DNA of 64,000 nucleotides from Musa acuminata AAA Group (lineage: Eukaryota > Streptophyta > Magnoliopsida > Zingiberales > Musaceae), in the NCBI RefSeq assembly GCF_036884655.1, contig NC_088339.1, positions 31,767,001-31,831,000 of the forward strand, written 5' to 3'. The notes beneath the pieces are model-generated. The model was not told the DNA's origin, ran no database searches, and saw only the letters and a program-made list of their open reading frames with translations. Of this stretch, positions 12,527-21,039 are shown piece after piece (position 1 is the first letter of the stretch; every line of letters begins with the position of its first letter). A program made the position numbers and the translations under genes.

Positions 12527-12889
12527 TGTCAGTTGCAGTTCTATACCAACAGTACTCAATGCAGCATCACGATAAAGACCTCTGTTTAACTATAGAAAGG
12601 TTTCATGGTGTATGAGATGATATGTTTCTTTCAGAATTTAAGGTTAGATCTGCTACACGAACAAAAATGACAGTGAACTGTTTTCCTCGAGAAGATGTTG
12701 CAGAATTCTTGAGATCAAGAGGAAAAGGGGAATCAGAAAGAAACGCTGATGAGATCTTAATTGAAATCATTGATAAAAGGTAAAGAAAAAGACACTGCAG
12801 AACTACAAATCAAGCGAGTAACCCAACCCAATCTCTGCTTATTAACAGAGTTTAGCCAAAAGCACCAACGTGATAGAAATCCGTCGTCT
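10021..12889. other. Intergenic spacer, nothing recognised
   Basis: Moderate-GC unique-looking sequence with only short unsupported frames. A (GA)17 microsatellite lies at about 12490-12524. A small inverted repeat, ACCATGGA and TCCATGGT, lies around 12289-12311. The 3' UTR of the MADS gene probably occupies the last few hundred bases. Confidence 0.5.
12490..12524. repeat. GA microsatellite
   Basis: Perfect (GA)17-type tract followed by TGTGTC, in the spacer downstream of the MADS gene. Confidence 0.95.
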
Positions 12890-13588
12890 TCAATTGAAGG
12901 GGAAGTAGAGATCCAGCCATGAGCTGTTGTGTTCGACGCAAGAAATTGGCATGATTTCTTCCCCGCCACCGCCGCCAAAGATTACGTTCTCGCTGGGATG
13001 CATGGCATCGAGGAGCCAGTTCTGCCGCTGAAGCGAATCCATGGCCATCTCGATCGGGTCCTTCGCAGTGACCTGGGAGGTCGCCGACGACTCCGCCGCG
13101 GAACGCAGCGCCAGCTGCGTCGTCTGCTGGTTGATCCGATCCTGCACCGACTTCAGCTTGGCGTCCACCATCCACGCGAGGCTCGTCGCGTCCTCGATGT
13201 TGACGTCGTATAGGCTCCGTCCCGCCACCGCCTGGTGCATCAGGAGGCTCACCTCGAGCTCGCGGTTGTCGCGCTCCTGCCGCCGGAGCTGCTCCTGCAG
13301 CTTGGCGGCCCGTTGCCGGAGGAACCCTTCCTGGTCCATCATCTTCCGGCACTTCTCCATCTCCGGCATGCTCTTGAACCGCTCCAGCAACCGCGCCGCC
13401 TCCTGCGCCGACGGCCACGCCTCCGGCTGCTGCTCCTGCGGCCCGTAGATGATCATGCACGCCTTCACGTTGCACAGCGTCGCCAGCTCGCTCACCTTCT
13501 TCATCAACCCCTTCTTCCGCTTCTTGAAGGTGGCCCGCCGCGTGGAGTCGTTGGCGATCCATGCCAGGTTCACCTTCTTCCTCGCCAT
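12890..13588 (-). CDS. Type I (M-gamma, AGL80-like) MADS-box protein
   Basis: Single exon of 232 residues, starting at ATG 13586-13588. The MADS domain occupies residues 1 to about 57 and begins MARKKVNLAWIANDSTRRAT, followed by FKKRKKGLMKKVSELATLCN and an I-Y-G-P ending. This is the M-gamma pattern; type II proteins usually start MGRGK. There is no K-box. Residues about 70-110 are a Gln/Glu/Arg-rich coiled coil, and the C-terminus includes a Gly-rich stretch. Known role of M-gamma proteins: heterodimerisation with M-alpha proteins in the central cell and endosperm. Lack of introns is normal for type I genes. The frame stays open for about 89 codons upstream of this start, but that extension is low complexity and no MADS protein has it, so the internal ATG is preferred. 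Confidence 0.93.
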   Translation of the reverse strand: MARKKVNLAWIANDSTRRATFKKRKKGLMKKVSELATLCNVKACMIIYGPQEQQPEAWPSAQEAARLLERFKSMPEMEKCRKMMDQEGFLRQRAAKLQEQLRRQERDNRELEVSLLMHQAVAGRSLYDVNIEDATSLAWMVDAKLKSVQDRINQQTTQLALRSAAESSATSQVTAKDPIEMAMDSLQRQNWLLDAMHPSENVIFGGGGGEEIMPISCVEHNSSWLDLYFPFN

Positions 13589-13687
13589 ATTTCCACCTCC
13601 GCGAATAGATCCTGTCAGATAGCACCGAAAGCCGACTTTAATAGGTCGGATCAATAGCAGAATCATAAAGATTCTGTCAATTAAAGA

Positions 13688-13722
13688 ACAAGGAAACAGG
13701 AAACAGGAACAGGAACAGGAAA
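13688..13722. repeat. AACAGG minisatellite
   Basis: Five imperfect units of GGAAACA/GGAACA just upstream of the MADS start codon (about 100-135 bp from it). Confidence 0.8.
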
Positions 13723-13934
13723 CAATGGCTAGAATCCCGCCTTTTCTTTCTTCCATAATATATTCTTTCCTTAAAATCCCATCATATTCCAACCTCAACC
13801 TCAGATTTCTCAATTTCTCAATGTAAACCAAATTACATAATCTTTTCCTATTCAAATCTCATTCGATTTATCTTTCCTATAAAAGCTACTACTGATTACC
13901 TCTGATTTATTCTTTATTTTGACATTCACCGATA

Positions 13935-14075
13935 AGAAATGTAATGAGAAAAAAATACATTTGAATTAGTTGAATATAATGTCTATTTATATATATATTA
14001 GAAGACAAGATTTTTTTCAACTGATCAATAACATTTTCTCGTATAGTTGGAGAAATCTTATCTGCTATCATGCTA
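13935..14075 (-). repeat. Left LTR-like sequence of the copia block
   Basis: Aligns with about 19255-19375 (shared AAATGTAAT, TTGAATTAGTT, TATTTATA and AATCTTATCT blocks). It lies beyond the RNase H remnant, as a 3' LTR of a minus-strand element should. Exact termini are unclear. Confidence 0.55.
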
Positions 14076-14151
14076 CCGTAAGATTGAGTTTCTGTCGATC
14101 TTGGATAATGTAATGAAAATAGTTTGCAGACGAGAGGTTTCGTGAGTGAGT

Positions 14152-14420
14152 CTACTGGTTAATTAGTTGTATGCATATGAGAAACGCGTAGTTGATGTCT
14201 GACAACTTGATCTTACACGAAGTGGAAGTTGATGCAATGTGTTTCATACGTGAGTGGAACACTAGATTGATGCATAAGTATGTGGCTTCAATAGTGTCAT
14301 AATATATTATATGAGTAATTATGGAGTTGACGTTAAGTTCCTTGAGCAGATTTGTAACCCAATTAAATTCAACTGCATCGGTGGTAATGATATTGGTATT
14401 CAGCTTCAGTTGTGGATTGT
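14152..14420 (-). pseudogene. Copia RNase H remnant
   Basis: The minus-strand frame contains TDAVEFNWVTNLLKEL and, further on, NLVFHSRMKHIAS. These match the copia RNase H landmarks AxxExxWLxxLLxEL and NPVFHxRTKHIE. Substitutions and an early stop show decay. Confidence 0.7.
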
Positions 14421-14912
14421 GCGATTGTCTTTTATTTTTTAAAACTCCAATTGATTGGATTAACTCCAAGGAAGATAATATATCGTGACGTGGATGTTCT
14501 ATCATCAAAGTTCCATGCTCAATCAGTATTAACAAAGGTATGGAGATGAAGTGGGGCATATTTATGGAGAAAAATGTCATGATTGATAGTCCCTTTAAGA
14601 TATCGTAAAATTCGTTTGACCACAGACCAATACATAATAGATGTTCAATGCATAAATTATAATAATTTATTGACTACAAATGAGATGTCTAGATGGGTGA
14701 GAGCTAAGTACTATAAATAGCCAAGTACTTATAGGTATTGAGTCGAATCCGTATCAGAACTTCTATCACATAATTTGATTCATTAGTAGAGAGGGAGTTA
14801 TAACCACTTTTGCATCATGCATATTTGTCTTTGATAATAAATATTGAATATACTTTCTTTGTGATAAGAAAAAACTAAATGTTGTTTCCACTCCCAAAAA
14901 GTAGCTCAAGGT

Positions 14913-15100
14913 TCATAGATCTTGGAAGGTGAATCGATCGACCAATTGCTTTAGGAATGCCTGAATCTCCAGAGGATCAATGCCCATAATAATAATATCA
15001 TCCACATACACTAGAAGATATATTATGCCTCCATTTTGTTGTCGTAAGAATAACAATGTATCAAACTTAGAACCGATGAAGTCAGTTATTGTCAAAAATG
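14913..15100 (-). pseudogene. Copia reverse transcriptase remnant
   Basis: The frame reads DTLLFLRQQNGGIIYLLVYV followed by DDIIIMG. YVDD is the Ty1-copia reverse transcriptase active-site signature, and the upstream phrase is its usual neighbour. Only about 60 codons are open. Confidence 0.88.
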
Positions 15101-15312
15101 AGTCAAGTTTAGTATACCAAGCTCTTGGAGCTTGACGAAGCCATAAATAGCTTTTTGTAGTTTGCAGATATACCTCGGATAATAAGGATGAACGAAATTA
15201 TGAGGTTGTTGCATGAAAACATCTTAAGTTAGAGACGTAGCTTGATGTGACGTGATATAAAGACTTTTTGAGTTTAAGGTTCGTAGCATTGGAAAATATT
15301 ATGTTCAAGAGA

Positions 15313-15700
15313 TTATCCTATAAAAGTGCAAGGCTTAGATCGTGGTGTCAGCTTATGTGAGGCATAAGGACATAGCTTTGGATAATATAAACAATCGAAT
15401 ACATTGAATTTATGAAGGTTTGGAAGCTTGTGAAATAGTTTTTCAATCGAAGACGGGAGTGAGTATACGATTAATGAGATAAACCGAAGTTTGAAAAGTT
15501 GCTGACCAAAAAGTCGGTGGTGTAGATGCTTGATGTAGAAATAAGAGACTTGTTTCAACTATGTATTGATGTTTATATTCGGTAGAGCTAACTAATTCGA
15601 GAGTATATGAGTGTGACTTGAGGTGTTGTATTCCATAAGTTGAGAGGCATTAAACGAAGGCTTGATATTCTTCTCCAGCATTAGAGTAAACTATTTTAAT
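15313..15700 (-). pseudogene. Copia integrase C-terminal region remnant
   Basis: The frame at 15313-15558 ends NVFDCLYYPKLCPYASHKLT and then PRSKPCTFIG. This corresponds to the copia integrase segment FGCLCYP..RPY..HKL.PRS..CVFLGY. Flanking sequence to about 15700 is probably also integrase but is too decayed to translate. Confidence 0.75.
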
Positions 15701-16379
15701 TGAAGAATAAAAAAATTCTCAATCAACTTTCTAAAGTTGGTAAAAATTATTGAAACGTCATATTTATGACGGAGAGGATATAACCATATATATTTAGTAA
15801 AATAGTATTAAAAATGATATAAAATCTAAAATTGTCAAAAGAAATGGTTGGGGTTGGACCCCAAACGTTTATATAAATAATTTCAGATGATTTAAAACAA
15901 GATATAGAGGATGTTCCAAAAGGTAGTTTACGACTTTTATTACTAAGATAATGCTACTGGTTTTAAAGATAGGAAGAGAATAAGGAGAAATTAATTTTTG
16001 CTAGATACAGGATGAGAGGTGACCAAGACAATGATGACACACATCAACTAGAGCTATAACTAAAGAGTGAACAGGTAATTTGTGAAGCTAATGACCACTT
16101 ATAAATATTATCTTTGTTCTGGCTTTGGACTAAGGATGCTCCTGTGCTCAAATCTTTAACGAGAAAGAGTCAAGAAAGAATTCAATTGAGATATTATTTT
16201 GTTTAAAGAATTGAGAAATGAAAATGAGGTTTCGTTTAATACGAGGTGCACCCAAAATATCATCGAGTGTAATGGTTACGGTAAATGAATTAAACGTTGT
16301 GGAACAGCAATGAGAATTCCTTTACCGTCACCGATGATGATATCTTCATTTCTACTATAGTTTTTGTGGATCGACAAGT

Positions 16380-16570
16380 TCTGAAGGTCAAAGGTGATGT
16401 GATGAGAGGCGCTAGAGTCCACGATCCAATTACGTTAGCTAGTAGTTGTAGTCATGAGATTCGCCTGAGGCCACCGTGATGGAGTAGGGAGTCTGGGTCG
16501 AGACCGACAAAACTTTCGTAGAGTTTTCGACTTTATCACACAGTTGGCATACTTTGTCGTAGAGTTCTCC
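16380..16570 (-). pseudogene. Copia zinc-knuckle and aspartic protease remnant
   Basis: Minus strand at about 16395-16440 encodes NWIVDSSASHHITFD, the copia protease signature WIVDSGASHHMT with Gly changed to Ser next to the catalytic Asp. Just upstream (about 16530-16570) is VCQLCDKV, resembling the start of a gag CCHC knuckle (CQLCG..GH). The order is correct for a copia polyprotein. Confidence 0.75.
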
Positions 16571-16608
16571 GAATGATATTGGTGAGTTACATGCCCGAAT
16601 TGCTATTG

Positions 16609-17063
16609 TGTTAAGGAAAATCCTCCTTGAGGAAAATTCTCCCTTTATTGAGTATTGTGTATTGTTTCAATCAATACAATCTTCTTCTTTTTATTTCATT
16701 TTTATCATGCATCAGAGAAAGCTGCTGCGGCAAGATGCAAGAACGAGAAGAAGAGGGTGCGGCGTGGTGACCCTTGTTTAGCTTCGAAGAGGCAACAATC
16801 CCAGAGGACGTCCGTGGAAAATGTTACAACGATAAGAGAATCGACGGAGGAAGATGCTGCTATTTAGAAGTAACCCTCTGATACCATGATAGAAATGAAA
16901 TAGAAAAAAAAAGATTACATTGATTGAAACAATACACAATACTCCATATTTATATATATTTAGAAGAGAGAATTTTCCTTAACAGATTTCTGATATCTCT
17001 GATTAAGTGGGGAGATAGATTTATAATATCTTAATTGGGGAGATCTTGCGGAGGTTGTTATCA
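16609..17063. repeat. Inverted pair of copia LTR ends around a 180-bp core
   Basis: The plus-strand segment 16609-16707 and the minus-strand segment 16998-16891 share TGTTAAGGAAAAT, then GAGTATTGTGTATTGTTTCA and a TATTTCATTTxTATCA ending. Both read outward-in to TATCA followed by a primer-binding-site-like sequence: TGCATCAGAG at 16708 (plus) and TGGTATCAGAGGG ending at 16889 (minus). The minus copy extends to a plausible TG start (TGATAACAACC) at about 17063, giving an LTR of about 173 bp. Confidence 0.65.
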
Positions 17064-17663
17064 CGGGAGATCTGTTATCAGGAAGCTGCGGCTATGGGGA
17101 AGAGGAGGGCGCGCGATAGATGACACCAGGTAGTAGGCGTTGAATCTGGGTGCTACAAGAAGGAGCAAAAGATTACAGGTAGGGGCATCAATTTCTAGAG
17201 CAGCGACACCTCGATGATGCACCTTGAAATGCTTTGGTGTGGGCTGAAGTTCGGCCTGGAGGAGCAGTTCAGAGTAGAATCCACAACTGATGATGGATGA
17301 GAGGAAGCAGAAAAGAATGCTCTCCAACAGGGAGTCGGCACAGAGGTCACAGAGGAAGAAGCAGTAGCACCTGGAAGATTTGACAACCTCAGCAGTTCTG
17401 TTGTAGAATGAGAAGAACCGGACGTTGATCCAGGTCTGTACGCTACAACAGCAGTATCTGTGTCTGGATGCCCAGAACACCAACCTCAAGAACCAGGTGA
17501 GGGAGTCACAGAGAAGCTGAAATCTATGAACTCTTTGCTTCGCTTCGTGGAGGAGTTCGACAGTACGACGATGGAGGTATAAATTGTGACACCGGATCCA
17601 ATTCTCAAGCCATGGCAGCTTCTTCTTGGTCGGCCAAGCTGATCATGGCATCTGCCGAAATGC

Positions 17664-17781
17664 ACTATTTTGATGTCCAGCCTTTGTTTGTATCTTCTTT
17701 ATCCTGTCATGGTAATGCACTTTGTGTGATAATGTATTAAGGCTGATGTTCAGCCTTTGGTTGTATCTTCTTTATCCTGGA
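17664..17781. repeat. Tandem duplication, period about 73 bp
   Basis: GATGTCCAGCCTTTGTTTGT with its tail through CTTTATCCTG occurs near 17670. A near copy, GATGTTCAGCCTTTGGTTGT, occurs near 17743. Confidence 0.85.
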
Positions 17782-18517
17782 GTGATTGGGGTTCGACTGC
17801 CTCCTGTAGCGCCGTCACAATCGGGTTTGCTTGGCGTGGATGCCTGTCTCTGGAGAGCAGTAGAGCGGTGAGGACGAGCAGAGAGCGGCCTGCGACCAGA
17901 GGATCGCAGTCGCCGAAGGAAGAGAAGCAGCAATAGATCGCAGCCGAGATCTATTGGCGAAAAGCTCTTCATTGGTGAGGAGGGGTGAAGGTCAGCCGCT
18001 TGCTGCAGATCAGGTGATGGCGGTCGGCGAGGAAGAAGGGGGAGCAGTGTTGGTGAGCGCAGCACTAGAGGCACCGCAGCCGGAGGGAACGCAGTAGATG
18101 ATATCCTGTATTGCTGACATAGGACCCTTCAGGGCTACAGTGAACGGACACTGGCGCAGAGCGGCAGCGGGAGAAGACAGTCATCGTTTGCCGAGAAGGA
18201 AAGCGTTGATCTGATCAACGTCGCCGAAGGTGGCAGATCGTTGTCTCCTGGGCGATTCTGTCGTGATAAGGAGGGTGATGCAGCACCTGCGCTTTCTTTG
18301 GGAGCGTCGTTCGCGGGGAAAAGACGAAGAAAGAGGGATGCTGCGCTGAAGGGAAGGGGCCGCCTTGCGCACGAACGCAAGAGAAGGGGGAGAAGACCCT
18401 CGACAGGAGATGTGGTGCTTGCCTTTGGAGCAGCAGAGGCAGCAGCGCAAGTTCTCTGGTAAGCGATGCAAGTTTCCACGGTCTTGGTGCCGGTACAGCA
18501 AGAGGAGGCGCTCCTCG

Positions 18518-18730
18518 GGCGCCGCCGAGGGAGAGGCCCGTCAAGGAGAGCTTGTAGACGCGGCCGTTGTTGCAGGTAACCCCCTCGAGGTAGGAGGTGA
18601 AGATGTTGCACGGGGCAGCGAAGGTGGCGGCCGTCCAGTTTCGGAGACTGCTGGTCGCGTCCGTCAAGGAGTTGCGCAGGTTGGATAGGCACGCCTCATC
18701 GTCCAGATCAGAGAGTGCCGACGGCAGGAA
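18518..18730 (-). pseudogene. Captured fragment of an LRR receptor-like kinase N-terminus
   Basis: The minus frame reads [60 protein letters not shown] and SLTGLSLGG. This is a signal-peptide end plus LRRNT_2 cap and first repeat, close in layout to BIR-type (At1g27190/At5g48380-like) inactive LRR receptor kinases. Homology stops abruptly at about 18518 and no kinase follows. It sits between the right LTR-like sequence and the copia pol remnants, so it is most simply a host fragment picked up by, or trapped within, the retroelement block. A tandem ancient gene remnant is the alternative. Confidence 0.6.
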
Positions 18731-19254
18731 GCGAAGTAATGGTAGTAACTGATAAGGTGTGCTGGAGATGGCTGGGATCTGGGAGCGGTAGTGCGGAGCT
18801 GCTGGCCGTCGGGGACGAAGACCGCGCTGATGGTGCCACTCGAGGAAGAGCTGTAGGAGGCAGCAGCGGAGGGAGATAAAGGTGGCTCCTTTGTGGGTTT
18901 CCAGCGTGCGTTCCTCGGCCGGAATGGCCTTAAAAGCTGGAGGAGCTTTACAAGCCCTACTTCCCAAAGTCCAGTAGCAGCAACGGTCGAGGTGGAGTCC
19001 GTCACCGTGCTTTGCTGACGCTGTTGCGGGGCCGTCCAAGGAAGTGATTGGGTAAGGGCGTCGAGGGAGGAAGAGAAGAGGCGGCAACGGACGCGCCAGT
19101 GACGAACGACCTCTGGCAGTGGAAGATGGATGCGGAGGATCTCGTCAGTCCACTCCTCGACGTCGGGCTTGAAAGCGCAATGTTGTTCGTCGCTGGATAG
19201 CGAAGAAGAGAAAAATAATAATCTTGTTTAACGCAAGGGCTCCGGTACTAAGGT

Positions 19255-19375
19255 GAAATGTAATTATAAATGCTCACTTGAATTAGTTAAACATAATATT
19301 TATTTATACATGTTAGAAAAGAGAATGTTTTTATCCGGTTAGAAAAATCTTATCTACTATCATACACAACCCCCG
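19255..19375 (-). repeat. Right LTR-like sequence with primer-site-like junction
   Basis: Minus strand: an LTR-like stretch ending ACATTTCACC is followed by TTAGTACCGGAGCCC (about 19240-19254). This resembles the initiator-Met-tRNA primer site TGGTATCAGAGCCC used by copia elements. It aligns with the left copy at about 13935-14075. Confidence 0.5.
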
Positions 19376-20068
19376 TCATAAGCAATCGTCATAATGTAGA
19401 TCTTATATGTTATGGTCTCTGTAGATCTCCGTTTCATCACTCTATTCGCATACGAGTCAGAGCTCATTACATCGAAGCTCCTGATAAAACAGGGTAGATG
19501 GTGGTTCGTACGGAGTGCTGCAAGTTTACTGGTTTTTTTTGGACCATCCGTGGATGAACATGTGTCGGGTGCAATCATTCACAACCAAGCTAGGCGTGAA
19601 GGTGGAGCAGGTAGATGTCCTCGGAAAGAAACGTTGTAGCTAGCGATTTCGATGATTGCTGGAGAATAGGATGTGGCTTGCACCGGACGTGTCGTGTTAT
19701 CAGAACACCCACAAGAGTAAAGAAGAGGAAAGACGCAAGAAACTTAGTGCTTCATTTATTGACGATGACGACAAATCAACCAATACAGTAACACAACAGT
19801 CGAAAACAAAGCTAGAGTTCACAGAACTCTCAACAACTAGTAGAAGAAATCATTTGTACAGACGAACGAATCAATCACAGAGCAGCGCCACCATCGTGTC
19901 ACCACTTCCTGCAGACAAGAGCAGAAGATCCAAGAAAGGAACTTTGAACAACTCTTTCCTTCAGAACAAAGAAGTTGAAGATAGAAAGCATAATGGATGT
20001 GTCAGAAGTAAAGGATGGAAAAGACCAAAAGAGTTTGGTACCTTACAGAGAAGCTCCGAGGAGCAATT

Positions 20069-20327
20069 TTACTTGGTTATGGCGTACACCGCGTAGATGA
20101 TCCCGGGGATGTAGCCCAGAATCGTCAACAACAGGCAGATCCAGAACTCCGCCTGCTCAAGAACGATGATCAGCTGATTTGCTCGTGAGATGAAGAAGAG
20201 GGATACGCATGCATACAACATCACTGCACACACGCACCTTGCATCCGAACTTGAGGAAGACACCGAGCGGAGGGAGGATGATGGCCAGAATGATATCGAT
20301 GCAGTTGGCTGTGCCCTCGTCCGCCAT
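20069..20327 (-). CDS. RCI2: RCI2/LTI6/PMP3-family small hydrophobic membrane protein
   Basis: Two exons, 20238-20327 and 20069-20152, encode 57 residues. Exon 1 gives MADEGTANCIDIILAIILPP and LGVFLKFGCK; exon 2 gives AEFWICLLLTILGYIPGIIY and AVYAITK. The donor is GTGCGT and the acceptor GAGCAG. The family hallmarks are all present: two membrane segments joined by a short FGC loop, PPLGVF, FWICL and GYIPGIIYA. Length equals the usual 52-60 residues. Known role: plasma-membrane proteolipid induced by cold, salt and ABA that limits Na+ uptake and membrane hyperpolarisation. The intron lies at the conserved position in the loop. The 5' UTR carries an AAG/CTT repeat (20354-20386), and two G-boxes lie 130-147 bp upstream of the ATG. 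Confidence 0.96.
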
Positions 20328-20353
20328 TAAGTCGATCTCAACCAAGCACAGCG

Positions 20354-20386
20354 AGAAGAAGACGAAGAAGAAGAAGAAGAAGAAGA
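20354..20386. repeat. AAG/CTT repeat in the RCI2 5' UTR
   Basis: Imperfect GAA/GAC trinucleotide tract 27-60 bp upstream of the RCI2 start codon. It reads as a CTT-rich leader in the transcript. Confidence 0.85.
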
Positions 20387-20433
20387 CGACGACGTCAGGC
20401 AGATGTGGGAGAAGAAGAAAGAAACCACGGTCA

Positions 20434-20473
20434 CTAAATAGACAAAAAAAAAACCACACGTGCAGATCACGTG
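20434..20473 (-). promoter_or_regulatory. RCI2 core promoter: TATA-like box and paired G-box/ABRE
   Basis: CACGTG occurs at 20457-20462 (ACACGTGC context) and 20468-20473 (TCACGTGA context), 11 bp apart, that is about one helical turn. A TATA-like TATTTAG on the minus strand lies at 20434-20440. Paired ACGT elements are the classical arrangement for ABA-responsive bZIP control; function here is inferred. Confidence 0.6.
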
Positions 20474-20962
20474 AGCATCGTCCCCTTCCTCTCTTTTACT
20501 TCTCCGTGTTCGCTTCGCTGTCTTCGTCTCTATCTTCTTCTCTCTTTTCTTCAGTAAAGCTAGACCTACGCGACATTGCCGACTTCTCCTTCTTCCCATG
20601 TGCCGTCCCGTCGCTTCCACTGTGGTGGGCCGGACTCTTCTTGGTCAACTCGACAGCCAATGAATCAAAGACATGTTCGAGTTGCTGATTCTTTAGTCTA
20701 CATTACACAGTATCATTTGCACGAGAGCGAAGACACAACAGCTCGGATCAGAAATTTCACGGTGATGTATTCATGATGAAACCTAAATCACAGCATTAAT
20801 AATCACTATATGTTTCATGTCACATTCATGTCGAAGCGGTGGGCGGGTGAGGGTGCCATGTGCCGCTTTAATGGACGTCATGCTTCCCTGGCATCGTTAT
20901 CCGGTGGCTCCATTCATTGGCACGAGTTAGTAAACTGCATCACGTTGCTGTTAACGTGGGCG

Positions 20963-20985
20963 GCCGACGGCACCTCGGTGTCGGT
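20963..20985. promoter_or_regulatory. Two DRE/CRT cores upstream of RCI2
   Basis: GCCGAC at 20963-20968 (plus) and ACCGAC on the minus strand at 20980-20985 are both CBF/DREB core sites (RCCGAC). They lie about 640 bp upstream of the RCI2 start codon. This matches the cold inducibility known for the family but could be coincidence in GC-rich DNA. Confidence 0.4.
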
Positions 20986-21039
20986 GGCGGGTCTACCGGC
21001 TCGCCTCCACGCTGCGACGTTTCTTGAGGTGTAGGCGAA

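Larger units (their letters stand above)
13930..19375 (-). mobile_element. Degenerate, rearranged Ty1-copia retrotransposon block
   Basis: Minus-strand order from high to low coordinates: LTR-like sequence with a primer-site-like end (about 19255-19375), GC-rich segment with a captured gene fragment, internal inverted LTR pair (16609-17063), zinc-knuckle remnant, protease, integrase, reverse transcriptase, RNase H and a second LTR-like sequence (about 13935-14075). The two outer LTR-like pieces share TTGAATTAGTT, TATTTATA and AATCTTATCT(G/A)CTATCAT in the same order and orientation. All coding parts carry stops and frameshifts, so the element is dead. Whether the outer LTRs and the pol remnants belong to one insertion or to nested insertions cannot be settled by eye. 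Confidence 0.75.

Noticed and set aside
12852..13657. Long frames in other phases over the MADS gene (257, 140 and 135 codons)
   Set aside because: GC-rich shadows. Only the frame at 12890-13588 encodes a MADS domain.
19656..20096. Plus frame of 146 codons overlapping the RCI2 3' end
   Set aside because: Antisense to the RCI2 3' UTR region, Lys/Ser-rich, with no recognisable domain.
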